In this document: piece by piece, positions 20,666 to 32,100 of the stretch
Layout of the letters: every line of letters begins with the position of its first letter
Numbering within the stretch: position 1 is the stretch's first letter
DNA from: Klebsormidium nitens
Lineage: Eukaryota; Streptophyta; Klebsormidiophyceae; Klebsormidiales; Klebsormidiaceae
NCBI GenBank assembly: GCA_000708835.1
Contig: DF236979.1
Span: forward strand, 186,001 to 250,000
DNA length: 64,000 nucleotides
Direction: 5' to 3'
Notes under the pieces: model-generated
Database searches by the model: none
What the model saw: only the letters and a program-made list of their open reading frames with translations
What the model was told of the DNA's origin: nothing
Made by a program: the position numbers and the translations under genes

Positions 20666-23600
20666 TTAAATCTCCTTTCTACGACTCCACTCCTGCTGTT
20701 CCCTCAGGCTCAGACTTCTTTTTTCGGCTACCTCCGCCAATCCACTCGTCGGCACGGCCTCGGACTTCTTGTTCCTCCGATCTTGCGAATCCCACACTTC
20801 AGTCTGCGCATCTTTGTACTCATCCTCGCTCCGCGCCCGCTTCATAGTCTTCCCCTCCACTTCCTCCTCTTGACTCTCCTCTCCCTCAAAGTCCTCTTGC
20901 CCCGTCCTAAAACTGCCGCTCGAACTGAACACTTTCTTCATTGGAGCCCCATCCGACTCCTGTTTCTCATCCCAAGCTCCTTCTGCTCCTTCTTCTGCCG
21001 ACTTCCCTTGTGCTTCGCTTCCCTCTTCTACTTCGCTTTTCTCTTCTTCTTCGCTTTCTTTCTCTCCTCCCGCGAGCCACGACGGCGCTCTCTCGTCCTT
21101 CTTATCTCCAACCTCCGTCTGCGGTGCTCCGGAATCAGTTCCGCCGGACCCCCACCCAGTTGCCATATCCCACGCCGCCCCTCTCGCAGAGTCACTGTCC
21201 TGCATTTCGGCGTCCTCTTCCGGCCCTCCTTTCTCTTTTTCCGCAGCGGAATCGCCGAACCCAGCACCAGCCTTTCCCGTTTTCCACCCGTTGTACGCCC
21301 CGTCATCCTTCTTGGTTCCGGCGTTCCCCACGAGATCCATCAATCCCCCTACACCTCTTCCCGCGTTCCCCCCCAAAAAGCTTCCGTACCCTCTTTCCCC
21401 ACCGCTCCGTCCCTCTTTCCTGGATCGCCCCCCCCCCTCGTCACCACCACTGCGACCCCCCATTCCCCAGACTCCCCGACGGGGGGTTGGGTCCTCAGGC
21501 GATCTTCCCCCCCTCGCTGCGCGCTCCCGCTCTCGCTCCTCCCTGAGTTTCGCCCGCCTCTCTTCGCGAGCCTGCTCCTGAGACGCCTTGCGAGCCTCCT
21601 CGTCAATCTCAATGAGCGGGAGTCCGAGATCGCGTGCGGCCTTCCGCCACGCCAGCCAGGCCGGCTGCTCGAACAGTATGAAGTGAATCTGCAAATAAGT
21701 AAACAATTGAAAACATTAGGCAGTCCTAGCTCCTGCAGCAGCACAGTAATCGCCCGGGAAACATTACGTCCCAACTTTGGAACTCGTCTGGGGCCAAAAC
21801 AGTCAAGATCACTCCGTGATGATTTCAAGTTGACCTTCGAAGTGCAGCAGACTTTCCTGCGAGTTTGACCAGCAAGTTTTTGTGAGCCCCCATTGCATTT
21901 CGAACAAGATTTTCAACACAATGTCTAAACAAGTTGGCAGCCTTCCGTCACTCCAGCCAGGCCGGCTGCTTGAACAATATAAAGTGAATCTGGGAAAAAG
22001 TAAACTTCTGGGAAAGTTCTGCAATCCTAACTCCTGCGACAGCACACAAATCGCACCGTTAAAGATTTGGCCGTATTCGGGCTGTTTTCGGATTGTAGCA
22101 ACTGAATGATATCACCCACTTGGTCAGATGATTGACTTCAAAGGGCCGCTACTTCTTCCTGGGTTCGGTCAACAATGGCTCTTGATCCCTTTTGAACATC
22201 GAGCAACAAAATCGCAAGGGGATAGACAACGAAACGCTTACCCGTCGCCACGAGAGCTGTGGGACTACAAAAGACATCTCACGCTGGACTCAAGACCAAT
22301 CTTTGCAGACTTCCTGTAAGCCGGCCACCGAAACGACTCCGCGTTTTCTAGTATGGCAATAAGCGCCGACTTCCCCGCTTGTCGAGAAAGAACACCGAGT
22401 TCCGCACTGATGACTTCAGAAGATCAGTGACCATCCGTGCATTCAAGTGTACAGTAACGACATTTTTTGCCAAAAATTCGAATCACTTGAGTCATTCTGG
22501 TTGAACTATCTGAGTCCCTGCCCGGACCTCACCTCCTTGAGCTTATCCGCATTATCTCTGCACGTTGTAAGAGCCACTCGCGCCCCTTCGTCGTATGGGT
22601 ACCCGTAGACTCCGCACGAAATTGCCGGGAAGGAGAGGTACTGGATTCCCTTGTCGGCAGCCAGAAGGATTGAGTTCCTGGCAGATTGAAATTACGAGTT
22701 TCTTTTAGCAGCCTCTCACAAATCCAAAGAAGCTCCCAATTACAGGGAGCCCACGCCATCAAGGCATTAGGACTTATATTGAAAGCAATCTATTACACGT
22801 CAACCAACTTCAGACCTTGAGGAATCATCTCGTGCTCGGGAGTCTGTTCGAACCGTTTTTCTGAGTTGCATTCGCAAGGATTTTGGGGAGTCACCAAAAT
22901 CCTTGCGAATTTTGGTGACTCCCCAAAATTCGCAAGGACTTGTAAAGGTCCCCGTCAAACCTCTATCGAACTTTAGGACTTGCCTCGCAGCTTGTATTAC
23001 AGCTCATCTCACTGTATATTGACCTACATTTCCAAGGTGCGACTTATCATACAGACAACACAACCCCACTGATACACTGCTTCCCAACGAGGTGTGTGAC
23101 CAAATCTCGCCGCAGAAACCTGACTTCATTGACGACCTGAATAGGTGATGAACACACACTTGCAATGCACTTGGCCACTGCAATCATGAGAAAGAAAACC
23201 AGAAAACGAATCGCACCTGTATGACGCAGCCAGCAGAGGCTCAGACTCCTCTTTGCCCTCGTAGATCGGACCCACAGTGTGGATGACGGCGCGGGCCGGC
23301 AGGCGGAACCCTTCTGTTATCCTGGCCTCTCCTGAAACAATTGGAAAAACGAAAGAATCAAAGAGTTTTACTGAGTGTTGACTAAAAGTGTTCCTGCAGC
23401 AAGGAAGGAAGTGTGAATGAAGTGTGAAGGCGTTGCACAGGCAGGCTCTGAGATGACGTCACTTGCGCGACGTGAACTGGTCGGACTCCATGCAGAGGTT
23501 CCTCTGTGTGCACAATGGTTTTGTTCAGCTTACAGAAGACTCGAGCGCTCTCTCGTCCTAGAACAGGGTCAGCAAAGAGAGAGTCGTGAGATCGTACCGG

Positions 23601-24342
23601 TAGGACAGCGCACCCCCGGCTCCACAGGCTGAATTGCTTTGCATGCGTAGTACAGGTCCTCTCCGGCAGCCCTGTGAATGGCACCATCCTGCGAGTCCAT
23701 GCGAACAGATGTTGCAACCACGCCTTACTGTGCCTACTTGACTTTTCACAATGGCGTCTCTTTTAGTCTTGAATGACGGACTAAAACATCTCTATCAAGA
23801 GCAACTTGCATCAAAATACGGATAACAGGGACTGCGAGCCCCATTTGCAGATGAATCAAGGTGTGTATAATTGTGAGTGTACATCACTGATCTCTCCTGG
23901 GCAAATCTCTCCTGGGCAACAAGAGCAGGAAGACTTGTGAATTATGGGAAGGACCAACTTTCAGACGACCTTATGCAGACTGTCAATAGACAAGGAGAAG
24001 AAATGTAGACCTTGTAAGCTGGTCTCCACTCCTACAAGTTTCCGCGCGAGGATTGAAAGAAAAGCGAAGAGTACTACATAAACCATAACTCACCACCCCA
24101 GCCCCTCCGAGCATCGCCCTGTTTGCGGCGTTCACGATCGCATCCGTCTTCATGTCCACGAACCACGTGGTTATGTCGCCCTTGTGCAACGCAAGCAAGC
24201 AGTCTTGTGACAATTTATACCACTGGCTTGGGGGGGGCACTTCAGGCTCCCTGTATTGAGAGCGGCTCGAATAGGAGCGCCCTCCAAAGGAGTCCCCGCC
24301 GAAAAACATCGAGTCTAAACGAGTCTGCCCTTTATTGAACAT
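20666..24342 (-). CDS. Macrodomain (ADP-ribose-binding) protein with long acidic C-terminal tail
   Basis: Macrodomains bind ADP-ribose or related metabolites, and some remove ADP-ribose from proteins. Exons: 24342-24094, 23688-23598, 23331-23217, 22677-22533 and 21688-20666, giving about 540 residues. The fold's signature blocks are all present: [17 protein letters not shown] joined to [27 protein letters not shown], and [21 protein letters not shown]. This is the MacroD/Appr-1''-p phosphatase-like class. The last exon adds roughly 310 residues of Glu, Asp, Ser and Gly-rich, probably disordered sequence with basic clusters, which is unusual for the class. The first ATG in frame is at 24342. 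An open frame continues upstream without another ATG, and a TTTATGTCCTGCAG acceptor lies near 24480, so a further 5' exon is possible. A junction copy of exon 5 lies in intron 4. Confidence 0.88.
21947..22065 (-). repeat. Intronic copy of the macrodomain gene exon 5 acceptor junction
   Basis: About 118 bp resembles 21644-21760, covering the first 45 or so exonic bases, the acceptor and some 70 bases of intron. Shared strings include CCAGCCAGGCCGGCTGCT and ACTCCTGC/AGCTCCTGC. The unit spacing is about 305 bp. Confidence 0.85.
22871..22938. repeat. Perfect 20-bp inverted repeat flanked by direct TTCGCAAGGA
   Basis: Arms 22881-22900 and 22909-22928 are perfect reverse complements with an 8-bp loop. 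TTCGCAAGGA stands directly repeated at 22871-22880 and 22929-22938, and an inverted copy spans the loop at 22900-22909. The layout suits a tiny foldback insert with a 10-bp target duplication, or a local template-switch event. It is in an intron of the macrodomain gene. Confidence 0.9.
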
Positions 24343-25439
24343 TCTGTGCCAGCTTCTAGCAAGCCTGGCGCCAAGTCTGAGACTGTCAAAGTGCGGACGC
24401 TCAAAGCGAGGCGTAAGAGCAGGGGCTTTGGGGTCGAAAGCCCCAAAGAGCAACCACTCTTGCGGAAGGTTGGTGAGGCCTGCAGGACATAAACAGCATC
24501 ACATTCAGGAGCTGCCCCCCTTATCCCATCTTTCATAAAGGCGACTAGCACAAAGAAGAAAAGCGATTGTTCAATGCAGTAAACTGCAATAAGCGAAAGG
24601 ATGGGCAGGCTCTTCCTTTCAATCCTCTCCTCTGGCAGACACGTCGCAGAACTTGAACAAAACCAACGTCAATCGTCGCAATTATCACACGCATATGTAG
24701 ATGAATATCAAAGCAACCAGCTCCTGTGGTACATATCATTCACTCCACAAACCACCTAAACAAAGTCCACCACATGCAATGAAGAAGGTTCAGTATAGTC
24801 CTTCAAAAAGCTAATCAAATAGAGAAGGGCATTCAGGACTCACATTTGTCCAGCTTATGTTCAGCTTTTGTTCACAGATGGTCAATTCCTTTTAAAGAAC
24901 ATCCTGTCCACAAAAGCAATGGCAATTGTGCCTGACAAGGACATGACAGCAGCAGAACTGACGCATATTCCAGAGATGAGCAATGAAAAAATTTCCACTC
25001 ACCAGAGATTGTACCACCAGGACGGTACAATCCCGCTTGCAGGGCCAGGCTACTAAAACCTGATCTGAGCCCACATGTATGCACAACGCTCATGGTGCGG
25101 AAACTTCAAGCTGGGGCGCCACAACAAAATTGGCAACTTCAATGTCTGCCTGGAATGCCACGGCCCACCATATCTCTGCAAATCACTGCATATCACTGCA
25201 TATCACTGCAAGTTCAACAGCATTTTGGTTTCTGCAGAGAAGTGGATGGAGAAGCCGGAGAATGCGACCGGCTAGTCCTCCCGGGTGCAACGAACGAAAG
25301 CCATCGAAGCGAAACATATAATATAAACAACTAGGAGTTCGACGGTTGGTATGAAGTATCATAGGGCGGGAGAATCCACCGGGGCAATTTCTGCGAGTTC
25401 CACACGAACGAGATAACTTTTAACTCAGGGATTTTGGGA
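24343..25439. other. Upstream region of the macrodomain gene, no further gene resolved
   Basis: This is the left part of the divergent spacer between the macrodomain gene and SR45. It may hold a missed 5' exon of the macrodomain gene near its left end. About 25180-25210 has three tandem units of ATCACTGCAT type. Other open frames look random. Confidence 0.4.
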
Positions 25440-25447
25440 GTTTTGAC

Positions 25448-25958
25448 CAGTGTTTCCCCTGCCGGCCCACTCTCTGGTAAAATGGCCGGCAATGGTCAAA
25501 TTGGGCCGGCAATGGGGGCCGGCCTCCGGCCCATCCGGCCGGCATTGCGGGGCACCGGCCGGCCTCTTGGGCCGGCAATGAAAGATTATTTCTGGCTCTG
25601 TCATCGTATTTAGAGAGCAGAAAGAATAGATTTTGATGACAATTTAAGGTTTTGGTCCCAATAAAAACTCTCCCCCGGGTACTTCATGCCAGAACTACCA
25701 CAAAATAAGCACCTCGGTAGGTGGGGTAGGAAGTTGGTCGATATTTCACTAGTTGAAAAGCTAGAGACTTATCAAAGACTACGAAGCTGGAGCAGATACT
25801 GTAAAAGTTCCAATATATGGGGTGCGCGCGCGAAACTTCCATATATTTCGGTGGGACTTGGGCCGGCAATGGCGACCTCGGCCCGGCCCAACGGGCCGGC
25901 AAACTCAGGCCCCGGCCGGCCCGGCGGCCAGCAATTAAAATAATTAGGGGAAACACTG
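25448..25958. mobile_element. Non-autonomous hAT-type DNA transposon (511 bp) with 8-bp target duplication
   Basis: The element starts CAGTGTTTCCCCT and ends with the exact inverse, giving 13-bp terminal inverted repeats. It is bounded on both sides by the same 8 bases, GTTTTGAC (25440-25447 and 25959-25966). An 8-bp duplication and a CAGTG-type terminus are hallmarks of the hAT superfamily. GGCCGGCAATG-like motifs are repeated in both subterminal regions, as expected of transposase-binding sites. There is no transposase reading frame, so it would need an enzyme in trans. The intact duplication and ends suggest a fairly recent insertion. Confidence 0.92.
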
Positions 25959-26269
25959 GTTTTGACTCTTGAGCCTTGAGGAGGACGACGGTGGACCAGT
26001 TGGAGACTCTCAGTCAGAGTCAGAGTCAGAGTCCTAGACCCATAGTAATACCTACTGGGAAGGCAGGCGCTCCCTTTCGTTGTGCACAGGGTTGAGCAAC
26101 TGAAGCCTGGATAATCAGGACGTTGAGCTTCTCAATGCTCATTGATCATTTACACTCTCTGCTTCTGGTTGCGGAAGGGGCTGCTTCTTTGAGTATCAAA
26201 ATGCTGGTGTTTGCAGGAACATTTTCTTGAGCACTTCAGAGACCTACCTGTATATCACAGCGCACCATC

Positions 26270-29200
26270 ATGGCAAAGTCGCCCGCTCCGTCTCGGTCGG
26301 GAAGCTCCTCCTACACCACCTCTGCCTCTGGTTCCTCATACTCTTCCAGTGTCAGCAGGAGCCCGTCGCCAACATCTAAAGCAGAGAAGAAACGGATTGA
26401 GACTGATAAGAAGAGGTAAGCTTTTGAGCGTCAAGCGATTTTCTGTTTCTGCTTGAGTTGATCAAAAGCAGCTCAATTGGAGGGGATTTGGAGTTAAGCA
26501 AATTCTGCAATTTACACCGACGGGGGATCGTTGTCAGAGTGAAGGAGTATCAAGTGGGTGCTCGGATGGATGCTAAGGAGCGTTTGATTGACTTGCTTGT
26601 TATGCATAGAAGCAAAAATTGACAGCTGCCTGTATTTAAAGAAAGCCTGATCGTAAGCAGAATGAAATTTCAGGATCTACGTATGTTTGGGCATAGCCAT
26701 TGGTAACTTTGTTTGGCCGCCAACGTTGTTGAGCGGCGACACAAATATGTGAATGACCACCCAGCATCCACCACTTCAGAGTCCGGCTCCATCATGGAAA
26801 TTCGTTGGAAGCCTGTTTGGAAAACCGGCATGTCGATCTGGAGCAAGCAGAAAATGCAAAGTTCCAAGCCACAATCCAGGTGTGCGAGAGGACACTTGGA
26901 AGTGGTCGTCATGAGATTTCACACGACAAGGAGAAGCTTCAGCAGTTGCAACATCTCCAGAAATATTGCCGAGCATAGTTCTTTCTAAAACCACAGTCGT
27001 CACTTTCTATTTTTGCTAGCGTCGCAGCCTTCAAAGTGCGTTTTTTGAAGAAAGAGTCAAGGAGAAGCGTCTTGTTGTTCCTTAGCGTTGAGGGTTCTTC
27101 TGACACCCAACTGATGTCAGGGTCTGGTTGAATGCAGTGCTGCACTGTTCATACCTCGAGCTTTTTCGATTCTGCAGTGCCGCCCCCCCCGTTGCAAAAG
27201 GCTCTCCTCCACCTGTCGCGGCCAGGCAGGGAAGGTCCCCATCACCGGCACCCAGGAAAGCAAGCCCCTCCCCTCCGCCGTGAGTTGTGACTGCCATTCA
27301 TCCATAATTATTCCGGTTGCTGGTTAGACCTCCCTTTGTAATTACAGAAATATGTGCGATTACTTGTCCCCCTGCCAAGCATCTTGCACAGGTCTGGTGG
27401 GGGGCTGATGATTCCCAAAAGTGGCATCACTCCAATGAGTGTTACATTGATATCAGAAGTGTTGTTAGTCGCGTACGGTGCCTGCCTTGGAAGAGGAGAC
27501 ATGTGCTTTGGGCACTTGGTCGCTTTGAGAATGCTCGACTCTGCAATCGAATTGTTGCGCTGGCTGTTATTTGCGGGCGCCCTCAATCTGTCCGTGCCCT
27601 GATGGGCGGGAGTGAATCCGGGTGTGTCCTCATGGTTCTTCGGCTCCTGCTCTACTTGCTGTACGGAGTCTGCTTTTTGTTGGGAGCAGATCGCTCTCAC
27701 TCGACAGACCCTCCCATACTATCAAAAGCAGCGGCTGACCCAATCCATATAGCAAACGTCGCTGCACAGAAGGGGGTAAGGGTTATTTTCTCCATTAGTC
27801 GTGTGCACTCCCTCTCTGCCCTCGATTTTAAGGCCCAGGAAATTCTCCACCCAACTTTGAATCTTTGAGAGCCATTGTGCACTCACTTTTGGTGTTTGCA
27901 AGTAGGGCGGAGACGCCCATGATACCTCTCTGAGAGTCAAATCGCATCGTTTTGGGTTTTTGCAGGAAGGCAAAGACGCCCCCTCCCCCCCAGCCGTCCA
28001 TCTTGCACGTAGGCTCGCTGACCCGCAACGTCAATGAAGCCCACATCAAGGAGATTTTCGGCAACTATGGGGAGGTTGTCAACGTGGAGCTCGCCATCGA
28101 TAGAATCGTGAGTAGAACTAGCTTCTTTCCTTTCTGCTCCAATTCGTGTCGTTTGATCAAGATGGATGCTGCTCCGAGCACTTGTTCTGCTTTGCCTCAG
28201 GCATCTGTTCGCACGACCGCAAGGGGAGCGGCTGTTTGCGGCCTTTGACCTGCAGTAGCCGCGGTTCCGGGAGCTTTCTCAGATCCTGGACAGCTGCTGA
28301 GCATCTTTGTTTACATCCAAACTCTGACACAAAGCATTGACAGCCATGAACCAAGCAGAGCTTATAGGTGCCAGCGGATTGTCTTTGCTCCAGATAGCAA
28401 GAACAGCAGAGTGCGCGTATGAGGCAAAGACCGCTGTGCGTGTGTGACCGGTGTGTCAACTGTATCGGGACGACCCTACAACATCTGACGGTCTCTTTCG
28501 CTACATTGAATGCAGGTGAACCTGTCAAAAGGCTATGGGTATGTCGAGTTCGCTAAGCGGGAGGACGCGGAGCAAGCGGTCCTGCACATGCACGGGGTAA
28601 GCAGCGGGCGCGTCTTTTTTCTCTTGCTGAGTTTGAGCAAGCCGAGAGAGGATCGACTCTGCTTCACGTTTCAGACTCGAACGGAAGCTCTGTGTCACCC
28701 GCATAGAACGTGTGCAGTGGTGAGCGTACGTCATCTGCTAGAGAACGGCGAGAATCTCAGAAGAGGCGTCGGCAGTTGCACGGACATGCTTTAAAAGTCT
28801 GGCTTCGGTAAACGACATTCTTTCTGAACGAGCCTCTCTTGCGTGACATGTTCTGGAAGGAACTGCTTGGATTCCACAAGGTTGGAGACCACTCTTTGCC
28901 AGAGCGACGTTAAAGTGGATAAATTCCTTTTGTCCCGCCTGCAAACAGTCCCTTATCAAAACAGTCTCCTCAAAATGTCCATGCCACTGTCACCTCTTGC
29001 AGGGCCAAATTGACGGTAATGTCATCACCGCCCAGTTCGTCCTGCAACCCCGGAAGAAGGCGTCCCCGCCCCCTCGACCCGTGTCCCCGCCAAACAGAGA
29101 GGGCGCCGTGAGGGGTCCTGGCGGTCCTCCGCCCCCTCCCAGGCACCGTTCCCGTGAGTCCCTTTGTTGTGTCCCTTCTAGGGGGCGGAAAACCGCTTCA

Positions 29201-31059
29201 TGGCAAGCGGCAGTGGATGCACTTTTGGGTGCTACGGGTTTATGTGTACGATTGTTTCAATGCGTCCAGGCTTTGGAACATTTCAGCTCCGAAGGTGGAG
29301 GCTTATCAAGCTTGAAAGTTGAAAGTTTTAGCAGGCAGCAGCCTCCATGGAAGCACTTGCTAGCGACGGCCTAGTTATCGAGTGTCAGTCTTAACAGCGC
29401 TTGGACTGGAGCAACACTTTACAGATGTGGAAGTGTGTGTAGACGACATTTGGAGTACCAGGTCACCGTGCGATTTAACTGTATTAACAACTTCCGCTGC
29501 AGCCCCCCCTCCTCGACGCCGATCCCCTGAACCCGCACGCCGCCGCCGTTCCCCCTCTCCGCGAAGGCGCCCCTCTTCACCTCGCAGAAGGGGCGCCTCG
29601 CCCCCCCCTTCCAGACGCCCTCTCTCACCCCCCCGCCCCGGAAGGTCCCGTTACCCGTCGCCCCCTCTGCCTTTCCGGGGGGGTCGGAGCCCACCGAGAG
29701 GGGCCAGACGTGCCCCCTCGCCGTTCAGGAAGAGGTAGGCTGTTCGCTAGGGCCAAAGTACATGTCACTATGATATTTCGAATTGAACGCACCGCCGTTA
29801 TCCCTTCCTGTTATATCCTTTAAACTTGAATGTCTGGACAGCTCTGTCTTAGAATTGTCCGCGAAAAGTGATGGAAGAAGACATCACCTGGAAAGTATCC
29901 CCGGCCACATGGTCACATTCTTCTGTGCTTCTCAGAGAACTCTCCATCTCTTGCTCAGCCTTACTTTAAAGTCTCTCGTACTTCTACCACATAAAACCCT
30001 CTTTGCCCAAAAGAACTACATTTTGATATGCATTTCTTTTCAGGTCCCCCCCCCTTCCTGCACGAGCCGGCCGCCGCTCCCCCCCTCCCCGACGGCCGCG
30101 CAGCCGGTCCCCCCCGCAAGGAAGCCGGCCTCTCGTTCACCCCCCCGCCGTGGCGGCCGCAGGCGCGACAGCCGAAGCTCGTCGTATTCCTCGGATGACG
30201 ACAGCCCAGTTCGACGGGTGAGTCCCTCAAGAGCAACGGATGGCGACATTAAGACACAGTGGTCTCGTTGGGGTAGTCTGGGTAGAGTAACATTCGTGTG
30301 ACGAGTCAGAATCTGGGATCTTACATTCGATCTTGAAATGGTCATGGGATTGACGTTTCTTCAAGGTGTACGCAAGCTTAGAAATGGGGAATCTGACTTT
30401 GGGGCCTCTGGATGAGTGTTGGCGGGTGCACCGGAGACGTGATGTTGTGTGGCTTTTGCCCATTCAAGATGAGGCGTTTCCCACCTTTGTTGTATGATGA
30501 AAGACGACTCCGTTCGGTGTACCTGAGCTTTTGGCCACGTCGAACCCTGGGCTTGGTATCGAAAGTACGAGTACCCTGGTGCCTAGAGCATATGTCCTTA
30601 CTAGTTACGAGCACCTTCACCGAGTATGCACGCGGTCATTCTGGCACACATCTCCTGCAAGCGGCAATGGTGGACGCATGCTGACGATACGCTGACGTTT
30701 TCCGCAGCCTGCTGCACCACCTGCGAAGCCGAGCGAGAAGGCGAAGGGCCCGACTCGGGGGCGGAGTCCCAGGTGAGAGAACAAACGGTCTCATATTCTG
30801 CCGCGTTTCGGAGTAGCACGTTCACATTGATTTTCAAGTGATGCTTATGGTCACGGCTTTGGTGGTCGCTTGCATGTCCAGTTAAGCCTAGGCGGGATCA
30901 GCTTTAAATCAATGTCGTTGGATACGAATGAAACCTTTTATCATGTTGACACAGACCAATGAGGAGGTTCGCAGCTGACATTTGCGCTTTGCCTGTTGTG
31001 GCTTCAGTTCTGGAAGCAGCGCAAGCGGCAGGAGTCGGTCCAGGTCGGGCAGCAAGTAA
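26270..31059 (+). CDS. SR45: SR45/RNPS1-like splicing factor (RS-RRM-RS), 9 coding exons
   Basis: Nuclear RNA-binding protein of the SR45/RNPS1 family, acting in splicing and exon-junction complexes. Exons: 26270-26415, 27178-27279, 27966-28107, 28516-28596, 29003-29153, 29503-29734, 30044-30217, 30708-30772 and 31008-31059. The Ser-rich N-terminus MAKSPAPSRSGSSS is followed by an RRM with ILHVGSLTRNVNEAHIKEIF (RNP2 region) and KGYGYVEF (RNP1), then QIDGNVITAQF. A long Arg/Ser/Pro domain ends in a Ser-Arg-rich tail. The RRM, split by introns, matches plant SR45 closely. A CAG at 26216 suggests a 5' untranslated intron. Exon 7 (30044-30217) needs one extra base in a run of C at 30109-30115 to keep both its RS-like halves and the exon 8 phase in frame; see findings. 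The coding total otherwise joins cleanly. Confidence 0.92.
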
Positions 31060-32100
31060 CGAGGAGCCAATCTAGTTGTACCTACCGCTGTGCACTTATC
31101 GTTACTCTAGTTTCTTCTGAGACCGTGGCAGATCGTTGGGTAAAGACAGTTTCGTCCTTTGGTGCTGTGTTGCATCGGAGCATCCCGAAGATCTGAGTTC
31201 TTGTAACATCTTGCCAGGACTTCAAATGCTCAGTGCTGAAACGCAACTGCATCGGTGCGCAATCTTCGCATTCCAAGACTTGCCAGAAAAAATGGTTCTT
31301 CATGGGGCCCATGGATTCTTGCATAGCGTTGGTGCTCAGGTCATGGATGCAGTATGTACTGATGTTGGCTCTACGAAATGGACCAATGGATTCGGACATT
31401 CTTGGTTCCAAGTTTTTCACCCGTGGATATTGGATAACCGTTCATCCTTTTCGGTTGCTTTTATCCTTCTATCCCTCAGCTCTTGCATGTGTTGCTACAT
31501 TGATATATGCCTGTTTCGCGTGGATTGCAACCATGCTGACTACGGGAGACTGGTGGATTGCAACCATGCTGGCTTATGGGAGACTGGTCAAGAAATGTCG
31601 CGGCGGCCAGCTTCATGAAAGCTAGCTGGAAGCTCAAGCTCTGCGCCTCAGGTGACCTAGCAGGCAAACTTGAGTCCTGCTGAAACTCCCATGCACCATT
31701 TTGAAGAATGCCAAATACCTACCCTAGCTGAATGAACCTCTTCCTACGACCTACAGCCCGTAGCCACCCCTGCATGAAATTCACGTCCGACAGCATTGTA
31801 CGTGAGCGACGCGCGCGCTGTTTCGGGTCTGGTTACCGGTATGACCCACATGTGCCATACCAGATATCGGCTCCGATTGGATTTTGCATGACGTCAGCTT
31901 TATCTGCCTATGTGGTCGCACGAGGGCCGCTTTTGCGCAGACCACTTTTCAGGAACCGTTCGCAAGGGAAAGCAGAGGAATGGCTTCCTGAACGGTGAGG
32001 AGGAAGGAGGCGATTCGAGGGTCATGTTTTAGGTCCCTTCTCTTCTGTGTGAGGAAGAGAAGAACAGTCCGTGGAGTTGTTTCTGATAAGAAGGAGACGG
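31060..32100. other. Spacer between SR45 and the sigma-factor gene
   Basis: This holds the SR45 3' region and the sigma-factor promoter. A 33-bp tandem duplication (31520-31552 and 31553-31585, units beginning GTGGATTGCAACCATGCTG) is the only clear structure. No gene is recognised. Confidence 0.5.

Noticed and set aside
20783-21868. A 361-codon plus-strand open frame
   Set aside because: It is antisense to the low-complexity tail of the macrodomain gene. The sense frame continues a recognisable domain through a good splice site, while this one is Pro/Arg/Leu-biased noise.
27317-27868. A 183-codon open frame in an SR45 intron
   Set aside because: It shows no family motif, lies between two well-supported SR45 exons, and looks like chance.
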